Shown piece after piece: positions 13,394 to 24,988 of a DNA stretch of 64,000 nucleotides. The stretch spans positions 1,240,001-1,304,000 of the forward strand of contig JBCAML010000014.1 in the NCBI GenBank assembly GCA_038503075.1. The letters are read 5' to 3'. The translations under genes were made by a program, and so were the position numbers. The notes under the pieces are model-generated. The model saw only the letters and a program-made list of their open reading frames with translations. It was not told where the DNA came from and did no database searches. This DNA comes from Gyromitra esculenta (Eukaryota > Ascomycota > Pezizomycetes > Pezizales > Discinaceae). The number at the start of each line of letters is the position of its first letter. The stretch's first letter is position 1.

Positions 13394-13429
13394 GTACGTC
13401 TCTCCTCTTCCCCACTATTCATTTAATAC

Positions 13430-14644
13430 CCTGCCTTTGTTTTCAAACTGTCTTCTCCCCGTCCTATGAGGTTTTTTTTTGCTTCGGCCTTTTTTTCCCT
13501 CGTGATTGGCGGACTTCACCACCGACTTCATGAATAATAACATCATCTTCTGGCTGCACGCTAGGGGATGAAGTTACTCTCTGGAACTCTTGCTTCTGCT
13601 TTTGTTTGGTCTTGTTTGCTGCTGGTGAATGGGCTTCGTTTGATAGACACAGGCAATAATGGTGGGGATGGACAGTATCGAGCAATCCGCTGCTTCTGTG
13701 CTGGAACTGGCTCTCTCGCTATTCTCTAACTATTCTGGGGATCGATGTGCTGCATATCAAGAACTCGAATAGCGGAAAGAAACCAAACGATTTTCGAAGC
13801 TTCCCGCTAGTTCCTGTATCTCTAGCTCATCTAAAATTGGCTCACACTTACTATCGGGCATCGAAACCCTGGATACCAGCGAGGAATTAAACGACTTCGA
13901 AGTTTTTTTCTGCCGGATTCTTCATCTGCGGCTCACCTAAGTCGTGATCCGCGTTCCATTTCAAAGCCTGGACTATTCTTGGATGAGACGGTAATGATCC
14001 GACTATTCACCAACACTTCACCAGCAGCGACCGCTTCACAACATCAATTAGATGGATCCCTTTAAACCGCGGTACTCTCTACCGCGGACACCACCATCAC
14101 GAGATGAAAAAGGGTGGCTTCGTAGACTCAATGAGGATTGTACATAAAGCAAGATTAGCGACTCGCTCGTAGGCTTCACCGAAAGCAAGTCTCAGATATA
14201 GCCGCGCGGGGGGGGGGGGCAGCTACAAATACCGCTCAACGGTGCACTCAGGGAGGACTCTGCTCGTCCGTCGGGTTGTTCACTGACAGCGACTGCTCGG
14301 GTCGATATGGCAAAATTATGGACTTTACGGGATCGATTTGATGGATTCTCTCGAATTAAGATGCTCGCTGGTATAAGAATCATTATCCTCAAGGGGTTTA
14401 GATGGGATGATGCGTACTCTGCCGATTATGGGCTTTAGGAGGATCCTGAACCAAAACTAGCGACTATGCGTCGGCTTCGCCGAAAGTGAATCCATGATAT
14501 GGTGCAGCGAAAATAACAACTACAAAATACTCGCACGATAATATCTTCAAGTTTCAATGGTCCAATATCCATACATACATACATACACCACAAAGAAACA
14601 AAAAAAAAAAAAGCCAATACGTAAACCACCGTCCATCCGTCCCA
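13430..14644. other. Gene-free stretch with a degenerate dispersed repeat
   Basis: No supported ORF. Two imperfect direct copies of a roughly 70 bp sequence occur at about 14160-14235 and 14462-14530. They share GGCTTC(A/G)CCGAAAG, then ATC/CAG-GATAT spacing and a following CTACAAATAC-like tail. The first copy is interrupted by a run of Gs at about 14208-14219. Confidence 0.5.
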
Positions 14645-15764
14645 TCAGCTGAAACCCGCCGCCCCACTCACCATCCCCAAACTCTTGATCGCCAGCCCCA
14701 ACGCATGTTCCAGCCCTCCCAGCTTCGCCCACACAGCCATCAAATTCGGATCCTGGCTCTCCACCTTTACCCGCTCCTTCACTTTTACATTTACGCCCCT
14801 ATACGCAAACACCTCATCCTGGGCTTCACCAATTCCCTTCTGCCCACCGCGCAGGCCAACCGCTGCAGCAAAACGCTGGCCGAAGCCACTAGTAGAGTCG
14901 ATAGCCGCCAGCGAAGGAAGCGAAGCTAGCGAGAACGCTGGCTTCGGCGCATCGCTGGGCGGTATAGGTTCGAGCGTACGGAGCTCGGCAGTGAGCGCAG
15001 CTTCAGAAACATACAGATCGAACGCAAGGTGTGTATGAAGCGGGGGATCAAAAACCTAGCGCGCACACACACACATTAATCAACCCCTCCTCCCCTCCCC
15101 CCCCCTCCCCTTTGCTGGAGGGTTATAGAGAGTAGTAGACATACCCTAGGATCAACAGCATGGTACGGAAACAGCCGATGTGGTCCAGCACCCTTCAACG
15201 CTGCTCTCGCAGCTTTAATGTTGCTTTGCAACTCACACAGTCTCGTCATCGCGTCGGGGCCCAAACAGTCCATGTCGCCATCGCCGAGCAGCGTCAGGCT
15301 CTCGGTGACGAAATTGTTCACGTCCGTTAGCTGCTCCAGCATCAGTGCGCGCTCTGATATGGTGGCTCCTCCGGCGATCGTGAGCTTGTGTGCTTGGAGT
15401 CCCTTGGTGTTTGGCAGGCCGTAGAGCTTCACTTGCATATCGCCCTTGACGATGCGGTTGCCGACGCGCGTGACGTAGCCTTTCAGCGCTTCGCTGCGGA
15501 GCGAGGAGAGGGCGAGGGTGGAGCCGGGGTCGGTTGGTGCGAGCAGGGATTGGCATTCGTGGAGGCCGCTGCGGATCGAGGAGATTGTGTCGGCGAGGGA
15601 GGAGAGGAGCCAGGTGAGTTCGCGGGACTGCGGAAGGGTTAGTAGAGGTACGGGATACAGAAGCAGGAGGGAGGGAGGGAGGGAGGAGGGAGGGGTACGG
15701 CGGATAGCTCTTCTTCACGGAGAAGATCGGTGTGTGATATTGGGGGGTAGATTGTGGTGGCCAT
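14645..15764 (-). CDS. RAVE complex subunit, Rogdi/Rav2 family
   Basis: Rogdi-family protein; in yeast Rav2 is part of RAVE, which promotes reassembly of the vacuolar H+-ATPase. Exons on the minus strand: 15764-15699, 15627-15145, 15055-14645; all junctions phase 0, total 319 residues. Family blocks present: N-terminal EEELSASRELTWLLSSL; LLAPTDPGSTLALSSLRSE then KGYVTRVGNRIVKGDM in the middle; YRGVNVKVKERVKVESQDPN and LMAVWAKLGGLEHALGLA at the C-terminus. Intron 1 is a purine/pyrimidine-asymmetric run (GAGG repeats on the plus strand). Residues about 220-260 are alanine- and serine-rich and poorly conserved. It is divergent from COQ4. Assignment to the family is firm; RAVE function is inferred from yeast. 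Confidence 0.9.
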
Positions 15765-16031
15765 GATGGCGGAGTGGCAGCGACATGGAGCGAGTGAGAG
15801 TTGTGATGGAGACGATTTCGCTGGACGTTGGCAAAAGCTTAGCTGGGAGCCCGGCAGGTGGTCCGTGCGGCTTATCTGGCCGGGCGCAACCGATTGGGAT
15901 GGCCCGACGCTGCGATCATTCCATATCGCGATATCTAAAGTACATCAACCCAACAGCACCCCACCACCACCACCACCGCAATTCCCTAAAAAACACAATT
16001 GTGTGCACAAGGAAGGAAGGAACACAGAGAA
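15765..16031. promoter_or_regulatory. Shared divergent promoter of the Rogdi-like gene and COQ4
   Basis: 267 bp between divergent starts. A (CCA)n-like run lies at about 15959-15980, just upstream of COQ4. Regulatory role inferred from position only. Confidence 0.35.
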
Positions 16032-16972
16032 ATGATCCTGAAACGAATAGCCCAGCTCGCAGGAGCCCGCACATTATACAATGGCACATTCTCAGCACTC
16101 TCCCGTCCGCCGCCAAACTACGAAGGCCACATCCCACTCACAATCCCTGAACGCGGCATGCTGGCCATAGGCAGCGCAATCGGCTCCCTCATAAACCCCA
16201 GACGAGGAGGCAATCCCCTCTTCCCCTCAAAAAAAACCTAACACTAGATATCTAACCGCAACACAGACCTCATAGCAGCTCTCGGCGAAGCCACAGCAAC
16301 CCCATACTTCATCTACCGACTCCGCAACGCAATGCTCTCCGACCCCACAGGGCGGCGCATACTCCGCGACCGACCCCGCATCACGAGCAAGACCATGGAC
16401 ATGAGCAGGCTGCGGCAGCTGCCAGACGGAACCGTGGGGCGCGAGTACGCAGCGTGGCTGGACAAGGAGGGGGTCTCCCCGGACACGCGCTCGCAGGTGC
16501 GCTACATCGACGACGAGGAGTGCGCGTACGTGATGCAGCGGTACCGGGAGTGCCACGACTTCTATCACGCGCTGACGGGACTGCCCGTCATCGTGGAGGG
16601 AGAGGTGGCGCTCAAGGCGTTCGAGTTTGCGAACACGCTGATCCCGATGACGGGTCTGAGTATGTTTGCGGCGGTGCGGCTGAAGCGGGAGGAGCAGAAG
16701 AGGATCTTCAAGACGTATTTTCCGTGGGCGGTTAGGAATGGGCTGGTTAGTAGGGAGGTTATTAATATTTACTGGGAGGAGGAGCTGGAGACGGATGTGG
16801 ATGAGTTGAGGAGACGGATTGGGCTGGAGAAGCCGCCGGAGTGAGTTTCTTCTGAGTGTTGATGGTTTTGACGGGTGCTAACGTTCGGAACAGCTTGAGG
16901 AAGATTAGGAGGGAGGAAAGGGCGAGGAAGAAGGCGGAAAAGGCAGCAAGGGAAGCCATGGGTTCGAGCTAG
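16032..16972 (+). CDS. COQ4: Ubiquinone biosynthesis protein Coq4
   Basis: Matrix-side inner-membrane protein of the CoQ synthome, required for coenzyme Q synthesis. Exons: 16032-16209, 16267-16840, 16894-16972; 276 residues. Intron 1 has no GT donor available: only G|GCAATC...CACAG keeps the frame and joins NPRRG to [10 protein letters not shown], so it is a second GC-AG intron in this window. The family metal-site motif HDxxH(x11)E is present as H156-D157-FY-H160 ... E172. Other conserved blocks: [41 protein letters not shown]. The basic, helical C-terminus ([20 protein letters not shown]) is encoded mostly by the small third exon. A GCTAAC branch-point-like sequence sits in intron 2. Confidence 0.95.
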
Positions 16973-17192
16973 ATGTGCATATTCGGGAAATGATTCCATT
17001 GCGTAGGCGTTTGAATTAACTGCACTTGTATCACCCGTTAAAGCAATCATAAACACAGAGATGCATATTCCATTAAAAAATAAAAAAAGCTTTTGATATC
17101 CAATCCACCATAAACTCAGCAAGCCCCTTATCACACAGAGTAAAAGGAAAGAAAGAAAAACGCCACAAAAACCACCTCCCACACGACAGTCC

Positions 17193-17745
17193 CTACATGT
17201 TAAAAAGATCATCGTCATCGTCATCAAAGCCTCCCTTCCTCCTCGAAAACACAACCTTGCCTTCGTCCGCCTTCTTCCCATCCAGCATGTTGATCAACGC
17301 AATCAGATCCTCCTCCGTGACACGCTGGCGGATCTGGTTGCTACGGGCCATCATGATGAGCCTGTTCTCGAGGTCGCGGGCACGGGATTCCTTCACCATC
17401 GCTATGCGGCCCAGACGGTCGACAGCCTCGGGGGTGAGGATCTGGGAGATGATGGATTTGCGGGCTTCATCTGGCGTGGTATTAGACACTGAGACTGGAC
17501 ACAGGGGATAGGTAGTAGCTACCTTCTTGTTGCCTATGAGGGGGGGGGGGGCTTGTTAGTTGTGGCTGTGGAGATGGAGGGGGTCACAGGACTTACTGCT
17601 TGCTGTCGCCTTGGGATTGTTGACCGCCGCCTTGCTGGGCGAGCTCCTGGAGTCTCGCTTGCCGGATCTTTTGCAAGTCTGGTTGCAGCCTGTCAGTGTG
17701 TGTTTGATTCGCGCATGATCACAGAGGCTCACCGTCGTCGTCCAT
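17193..17745 (-). CDS. PDCD5/TFAR19-family DNA-binding-related protein
   Basis: Conserved eukaryotic/archaeal PDCD5 family; the human protein is tied to apoptosis and TIP60, and the fungal role is less clear. Exons on the minus strand: 17745-17733 (13 nt), 17678-17597, 17533-17523 (an 11-nt microexon), 17470-17193; 127 residues. The microexon GCAACAAGAAG has CATAG before it and GTAGC after it, and is needed to join SKQ to DEARKSIISQIL in frame as QQQE. Family features: N-terminal DLQKIRQARLQELAQQ helix, core ILTPEAVDRLGRIAMVK, RDLENRLIMMARSNQIRQ, ending in an acidic tail (DDDDDDLFNM). A G-run (17540-17551) lies in the intron just upstream of the microexon on the coding strand (as C). COQ4 converges on it 220 bp away. 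Confidence 0.93.
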
Positions 17746-19078
17746 TACTATGTTAATCTGGTGATGTGGAAACAAAATTCAAGGTGAATGGTGGGATGGT
17801 TCTTTTGGTGCCCCTCGTGCCCCTCCTGGGCGTTGCGCCCGCGGGGAGAAGTGAAAACGGTCCAGGGATGCTGAAACGGGCTAGCGCAGACGAGTCTCGG
17901 GACGGGGCCTTTAGTCAGAAACGGCGACAATCTGCTGGATCCGCACGGGGCCTAGCGCAGCCGGGTGATCGGGGGGCTCTGTGGACTTCTCCGTAGCCGC
18001 TCTGCCTGTGTTGGCTGTTCCGCCCTCTCCCTGTCAGGAGTCGTCAGCGATTGATCCGGCTGCTGCTGTTCCTTGAAGCAGGTTTGTCGAGCAGATGGGA
18101 GTTGGCTGGGTTGGCTGTTCCCTGATCTGATCTCTGCCTGGGCACGCTGGTGCCGTCTCGTCTCGTCTCGTCTCGTCTCGTCTCGCTGGCTGTCAGTCTG
18201 GTTTGGCATACAGTGCAGCAGCGTCGTCAATTAGCAGTGGTAGAGTAGGGCAGAGCAGAGCAGAGTGGTAGAACAAACAAGCAGCGCAAGCAGCGCAGAG
18301 CCAAAGCAGCACACTGAGGCCCACTCCGCTCCGCTCCCGTCCCCGCAAGGAAATAAGAAAAGAAGAAAAGAACTTGGCTGTGCTCTGTCTGCCTGGCTCT
18401 CCTCGCTCCTCGCTCTCCTCATCCTCGCTGCTCTCCCTCTCGCTCCCTCTGCCTATTTACTTGCCCACCCACCCTCGCTCGCTCGCTCGCTCTCCCTCCC
18501 TCCCTCCCTTCGTTTCCCACGCTCTCTGTTTCCTCGCCTGCTGCCCCTCTTGGCTCCGTCATCCATTCGAGCCTCCCGGCAGCTCCGTCATCCCTCGCCA
18601 GCAGCCACACGCTCTCTTGACCCACGAATACCCACCACCATATAATCTTTCGTCCCCTCCCTGGCCTGTTCGCCGACATCCCTCCCGCTCGCCCACCATT
18701 CACTCCCTCCCAGTCGCCAGGTCGTCCGCGTCGCTCGCTCCTCCGACCACACCTGCCACTCGCCCAACCAACAAGCTGGCTGAGTACGTTTCTTTTTCTT
18801 TTTCTTTTTCTTTCTTTTCTTTTTCTTTTTTCTCGTTTTTGCCTCTTCCCCCTCACCCCCCTCCCCATCGCTAAATCCAACCTCTAGCTACAAAGCTTTA
18901 GTCGCTAACCTTATTCTCAACCCGTCCAAACAGATACTTATACCTCGTCCATGCCAACAGTGGGCATGGCCCCTTCTCGTCTGGATCATCGTCCAGACCA
19001 CAGCTGCGCTCTATAACCACCACCCAGAAAGCACCAATCTCGCCAGCTGCCATTGTGTCCCCGCCCGGATTCTCGACC
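17746..19078. promoter_or_regulatory. Divergent upstream region with long 5' leader of the Sec2-domain gene
   Basis: 1.3 kb between PDCD5-like (-) and the Sec2-domain gene (+). It holds six copies of TCTCG (18156-18185), (CTCG)n and (CTCC)n runs near 18470-18510 and a TTTCTTTTTC run at about 18787-18830. A possible 5' UTR intron runs from GTACGT at 18784 to CTCTAG at 18887. Long CT-rich stretches suggest a long leader. Confidence 0.4.
18951..19016 (+). promoter_or_regulatory. Candidate 21-codon upstream ORF in the Sec2-domain gene leader
   Basis: ATG at 18951 opens a short reading frame (MPTVGMAPSRLDHRPDHSCAL) that stops 62 nt before the main ATG at 19079. Position makes it a candidate translational control element; there is no direct evidence of use. 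Confidence 0.35.
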
Positions 19079-21217
19079 ATGACTGCGGATCGCCCGGGAC
19101 TGTTCAAGGCCGCGAGCGAGAGTGCGTTGAGGAACGCTACAAGTACGGATGGGAGTGCGGATGACGGGACGGATGACGGGCTGAGTGCGACGAATGGGAA
19201 TGGAAACGGGAACGGAAACGGAAACGGACATGGACACGATGATGATGCGAATTTGAATCGCGAGGTGGCCGCGCTGAGCAATAAATTGATTAGCGCCATC
19301 AACCACCAGACGCAGCTCGACGATAAACTGGCGAGCGCGAAACATGAATTGGAAATCTCGAGGGCGAAGATAACGCAGCTGGAGACCGTGGCGAAGGAAC
19401 ATGCGGATATGATGGCGAAGGGATTATTGGTGGAAAAGAAGGACGTTGAGACGGAAACACTGCAGCTGATGGACCGGCTGAAGGAGGAGCGGACCCAGAG
19501 AGGAAAGGCGGAGAAGGATAAGCGGAATATTGAACAGGAATTGGAAACCCTGACGACTGCTTTGTTCGACGAGGCCAATAAGGTAGATCTACCTCGACCT
19601 TTTTTCGCTTCGGTTTCTTCACCGGTGGGGGGGGAGGGGAAAAGGGTGAGAAACTGACACTTGTGTGCTACTACATAGATGGTCTCTGCCGCCCGAAAAG
19701 AACGAGACGCAATGGACAAAAAGAATGAGCAACTCCGCGCCCAACTTGCCGACACTGAGATGCTCCTCGCCTCGCATCAAGAGCAGCTCGCAGAGCTCAA
19801 GCTCGTGATGCAGCAAATGACTGCAGACCGCGAAGAATCCGATATGAACATGTCAACTGGCACACCTTCCACCCCAGCCCTCAACAATCGCTCCTCTAAA
19901 GAATCCTTCGCTCGCATGTTCGAGTCCCTGCATCTCACACCCAACTCTGCCTCTCCGGACGAAATCCCACCGACCCACCCTACCTCGCTGTCGAACCTGA
20001 TTCACCCAGTGCTACGACACGATATCACTGCGTATCAGGAATTTTGCGAGGTTATGCATGCGCCGAAAGTTGCCGCAAAGTCCTCCCCGATCCCGCGGCT
20101 CTCTAGTGGTTCGTTCACGAACATCCAGGTTATGGGTATGGGCATATCAGGTTACACCAGCTCACCAAGTAACTCACCCACAGGTCTGACCGGCGGGTTA
20201 TTCGGCAACAAGAACAAAGAAGCCGACAGCCGTCCGGCATCTCCTTCCGGTAACAGCATCAACGGCGGCGCGCAGGGGCAGCAACAAACAGGGCTCGGTC
20301 TGAAGGAAACCAAATTCTATAAACGAGTATTGGTCGAAGACATCGAGCCGACCCTCCGCCTCGATAACGCCCCTGGCCTCTCCTGGCTCGCTCGACGCAA
20401 TGTTCTTGGCGCTATCACAGACGGAAACCTCGTTATCGATCCACTACAGACTACACCAAAACTAAACGTCTTCTCGTGTACCCTCTGCGGCGAGAACCGC
20501 GGAGACGAGGAGCACGCCCGAACCCACCGCATGCGTACATCGGAAAACCAAAACGCCCAACGATACCCCCTCTGCGGATATTGTGTCATCCGCACCCGCT
20601 CAGTGTGCGATTTCCTTGCGTTCCTGAGGACGCTCAAGGAAGGTTTGTGGAAATCAGACACGGAAGTCGACGAGAAGCACGCCTGGGAGGAGAGCGTCAA
20701 GCTTCGAGAACGGATGTTCTGGAGCAGAATTGGAGGCGGCGTCATACCCGCATTTATCTTCCACCACCGCGACTCTCCCAGAAGTTCGGTAGAGCAGGAG
20801 CGGTCGATGGAGAACGAAACGCAGATCAAGCTCGAGGTTCCAAAGAAACGGGGCAGTCGAGGGGAATCAGCATTAAAACCGCAACACGATAGGATGCCGA
20901 GTCTTACGGAAGATAAAGTACTCCCTTCGCTACCCTTCTCGGGCGTAGAGCGAGTGGATTCTCCGGAACCTATAACTCCTGGGGAGAAACCCGGCGAAGA
21001 TGGAGATGAGGATATTGAAGACGACGTGAGCATTACGTCTGATGTTACGACGTTCAGTGACGCGGAGGATGATGAGGAAGCACCCAGAGAAGCAAGAAGA
21101 GATACTATCACGGCTGCTATTAACTCCCCGTTGCCACAAGACGATGATGTTTTCGAAACTCCGAAGGGGACACCTAAGATGGATGGGAAGGAACATTCAG
21201 TACCGGGAGCTTGGTAG
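19079..21217 (+). CDS. Sec2-domain Rab GEF-like protein
   Basis: Predicted guanine-nucleotide exchange factor for a Sec4/Rab8-type GTPase in polarised secretion. Exons: 19079-19582 and 19679-21217, 680 residues, phase-0 junction FDEANK|MVSAARKERD. Residues about 65-230 form a long coiled coil; FDEANKMVSAARKERDA is the hallmark block of the Sec2/Rabin8 GEF coiled coil. An NG-repeat encoded by GGAAAC units lies near residue 40. The middle is Ser/Pro-rich. A conserved globular C-terminal half carries the cysteine pattern CTLCGENRG...H(x2)RM...CGYC (about 375-410), also seen in fungal and animal relatives. The tail is acidic. The ATG at 19079 was chosen as the first in-frame ATG with a good context (TCGACCATGA); 24 nt upstream the frame is open without an ATG. 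Confidence 0.9.
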
Positions 21218-24200
21218 ACGGGGTGTTTTTTTTTTACGGGATGTCTTTTGATGGGTTTATGACTTTCTTCCTTTTTCAAAATGGATAGACTTTCGTTTGC
21301 TTTTCTTTTTCTTTATTTGCTCTTTTGCTGGGTCCCCCCCCCCGACCCCGACCCCGATCCCGATCCCGGCTCCCTTCCTACAGCTACTTACTTCATATAT
21401 GTATTATTTTTATTTTTATTTTTTTGTTCATATTGAGGATTTATGTTCTCTTGGTGTTTTTTTTTTAAAAACAAAACTCTTTGCTTCAACTTGTTTCTTT
21501 CTTTGTTGGTATTGGACTTTTCTTTTTCCTCTTTCTCTTCCCTTTCTTTTTTTTTCTAGCTTCTTACAACTCCTCCCTCATTTTTTTTTCTTCTTTTTTC
21601 TTCTCCCTTTTCTTCGTTAGGTACGGTGGTTTACTAGAAAAAATATTAATGAACCCTTTCTTTTCTTTCTTCCTTTCTTCCTTTCGGTGATGGTTTTCTT
21701 TTTTTCTTTTTTTTTTATGGGATTCTTTTTTTTAAAAGTATATTGGAGGGGATGGGGCTTATTTAGGTCGGGTGGGGTGGATTGGGATTCATGGGATGTT
21801 TTGTTTTTTTTCGTTTTCGCTTTTTCTTTTCGTTTTCGTTTTTTTTTTTTCTTTCTTTCTTAACGGTATTTTATATGCTCTGGAAGCTTCCATTTATTTT
21901 ACTTTCTCTTTTACTTAACCTTACTGATTTATTACTATATTGAGGATCACCATCATCATCATCATCATTAGTTGTGTTAGCGAGCGTGAGTTTTCTTCTT
22001 CTTCTTCTTCTTTTTCGATAGGGGGTCCCGGCCCCGGGGGAGTTGGGGGGGGGGGCGATTGTATAGTATTAAGAAAGGAAGGAAGGGAAGGGAAGGGAAG
22101 AAATTATTTCTATACGGGATTCTGTAGGGTGTACTGTAAATCTAGCTATAGGGAATGATAGATGTTTCTTTTTTTTTTTTCCCCCTTCCCCTTCCCCTCA
22201 CCCATTTATTTAAATGAGATTTATTAAGATTTGATGAGTTTTTTTTCTCCCACAAGTTGAGTTTGTGTCTGTTGCAACTATTGGAGTCATAGATCTCACT
22301 CGGCCACCTACTCGGTGAAAAGGGTAATGATATTTATGACAGAAATGGGCTGTAACAGAACCCACCCACCCACCCCCAACCCCACCCCGCTCATGAGCTT
22401 TCTAAGTAGGTTGTACAAAACCACGGTACGGTAATACCTACTCCAAAACAGGGGGGGATACGAACGGGTGGTATGATCCTCGCCCGGATAGATAGCACCA
22501 TGAAGCAATCTGCGCCAAGAGGTTCGAATGAGATCTGAAACAAGATTGTCCGCACGGACAGGAGCCGGTTTCCCAAGGATAGGGGGGGCGGGGGGTTTCC
22601 CATCCGGAAGGGGCGGATGTGGAAGTTGCTTCCGTTTTTGTGGTTTTTGGTTTTATTAGACTTTTTTTCTGGGGGGGGGGTGGGGGGAGGGGGGAGGGTT
22701 GTTTTGGGATGGTATATTTGGGCTATACTAAATGTCGTACTTTGGTTGGCCGGTTCGTGGATAGGTTAGACTAGATATAAGGTTTTGCCAAGGCAGGTGT
22801 TTTAGGGTCCATACACGTACATGTATGTACGTGTATCTTTACTCTGGGTTTTTGTGTTGCGCTGATATAAACACACACTCTCTCTCTCGGGTATAACAGT
22901 GTATTGGGGAGCTTGAAGCGGCGGCGGAGGTTCTAATGATATAGATAGGCGATATGTAGACCATGTATCGACAACTAGCGACAGTATGTAACTGAGCATC
23001 ACTTAACACATTGAGCAACGTTTGAAGTGTTTGAACAAGGTAGATAAACCCAAGAAGAGGAGGCTCAAAGATCTCTAAAATCTTCCCTCGAAATATCTCC
23101 CAACTTTCAGCTTTGCCCAGGCAGTACTCTGAGATATCTGCTCCTATTTTTATTGCTATAAATATTCTAGATAGGTATTCGTGATTTTGCCTCTTGCAGA
23201 GGCTACAGCAACGCTATAGCTAGTAGCCTTATCCGTGACAAGGGCAAGGCAAAATTAAAGAGATTACCGACTATTTGATTTTTTTTTAGCTCTCGAAAAT
23301 TCTCAAGTTGGATTAAATAAGGTTTCCGCCGTTTTAAGTCCCACCCTTGAAAATAGCCAGTGATTCAATAATAATTTGGACTGTAATTAACGTCTTGGAA
23401 CCGCTTTATAGCTACTTGGCCTACAAAAGAAACAACACTAACGAGTTTAGTAATAATAAATGAGTAACTAGAGTTATAGTGACACTGAATTCAAGACACC
23501 GGAGTTTTGGGGGGCTGCATGCTTGTAATACCGCTCCAAGCCTTTAGTTATATATGGCTAAGGGCCAGCCGAATGACAAAAACAGTTCCATATCTCTATG
23601 AAAAAGGGTCGGTTTATCGTGTAGGCCACCTCTTGGGACCCCCCACGTTGTGCCGATAGAATTTCGGAGGGAAGGGTGAAGCAACAGCGAATGGTTGATG
23701 ACGTGCGAGCCGCCTTTAGGGAAAATCCTTTCGTTTAATACTCTGCGTTGTGACGATGAGAACTCAGACACAAAGTCGAGTGGAATCACACCACCGCATT
23801 CCGTAGGCACGTGGAAACCCACTCCCTGGAGTATTATATCAACGACAAATTAAACCCCTCAAGTGAACGGTGCGACGGGGAAGATTAATTTTATTCAATT
23901 TAGCTTCTCTATACGAGGAACAAATGATTCGTACGGAGTCAGCATACATAGCGAGTGATGGTATATGATCCGAATTTTATGGATGTCTGGGCAGTAAACT
24001 TTGTTGTGCTCTTTGCTGCCAAGTCTTGCTAAAGTTTATCCCAGATTCCTTGTTGCATTCGTGATTTTTGTATGAGGTCTTTTTTGTTTTTTTCCCTTAA
24101 TTGCTTTTGGTACTTATGCCCTCACCTCAGTTTCCGTGCCTTTCTCGGCATTGGTGGTCCTGGCTAAGTTTCATGTGATTATCGGGAGGGCAAAACAGCT

Positions 24201-24345
24201 TCTTAATCCTGCCAAAGGATTATACACATCTACCCTCTAGATATCTCCCCATCTAACACCATGACGCCGTTACCAATCCCGCTATGCATTATATTTATCG
24301 CTGTGTCTCAAAATCCATTCCATAGGCGCGCGCATGTACCCCACA
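21218..24345. other. Low-complexity 3' region and gene-free stretch
   Basis: 21230-22200 is dominated by T-rich and C/T-rich runs, with (CCGAYC)n at about 21335-21368 and CATCAT repeats near 21950. G-runs occur at 22572-22590 and 22670-22700. The short ORFs here are composition artefacts. 23050-23480 is more AT-rich and may be an old decayed insertion, but I found no terminal repeats or transposase motif. Confidence 0.45.
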
Positions 24346-24988
24346 TCACGCAGTCCGTCCATAATTCATAGTCATCCGCATTTGTCTCTCCTATCGATCA
24401 TAGCTTCATTAGGAACCCACTCCAACTCTTTGCCCACCCCACAGTAAACACGTACCTTATGCCCTGCCTGTAGCGCCAATCTCTCTAGTGTGTGGTTCAA
24501 TCGCTCCTTCTTGCTTTTCAGCATTTTCAGTTTCTCCGCGTTCGCGTTGTTTCCCGCCCTGCTCCCAGGCCGCCCTACTGGCCCCCTGCTCATTGTTGGC
24601 TTCTGCTGTAATCTTCCTTCCTGAAGCTCTGATTTCGAAATAAGGGCCTTTTCTCGCCGTTCCATCTTGGAGAGATGTTGCTCCACACGGCGGAGGAGAT
24701 GTTCTACTTCGGGACCAATTTCATCGGCGAGAGCTGTCTGGGCGGCGTAGAGTGTGGGTTCTGAGATTAATTCAAAGTGCTAACAGTGTTAGTAATGTAT
24801 CTTCGTGTTAATCTTGGTTGTGGCGAACATACTCGGGTACATTGGAGGACCTTTTTGATCCTTGGGAAGTCGTGGATACCAGAATCAAGAATGGAGATCG
24901 AGGAATCCAGAAGCCGTTGGGAGTTCTGGAGGGAGGCAACACAGCCGGTGAGGGAAGAAATTGTACTGTTTAATGGAGGGTTTGACAT
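24346..24988 (-). CDS. SPC19: DASH/Dam1 kinetochore complex subunit Spc19
   Basis: Subunit of the ring-forming DASH complex that couples kinetochores to microtubules. Exons on the minus strand: 24988-24833, 24779-24456, 24390-24346; phase-0 junctions, 174 residues. The N-terminal block SSLTGCVASLQNSQRLLDSS and DFPRIKKVLQCTR|HFELISEP are characteristic. The C-terminal coiled coil contains KMERREKALISKSELQEGRL and KKERLNHTLERLALQAGHK. The last intron (24391-24455, AAG|GTACGT...GATAG) was added because splicing gives the family ending ERQMRMTMNY. Retaining it leaves the frame open for another 28 codons (stop at 24372) with an ending unlike the family, and a gene finder could easily choose that form. 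Confidence 0.92.

Noticed and set aside
13045..13426. Overlapping ORFs of about 93-103 codons with a KVRPP/YVPP repeat
   Set aside because: They arise because the pyrimidine-rich 48-bp repeat has few stops in any forward frame; better described as a DNA repeat.
20317..21279. 320-codon minus-strand ORF
   Set aside because: Antisense shadow of the Sec2-domain gene second exon; Ser-rich with no domain.
23050..23480. AT-rich stretch resembling a transposon relic
   Set aside because: No terminal repeats or transposase fragments could be identified by eye.
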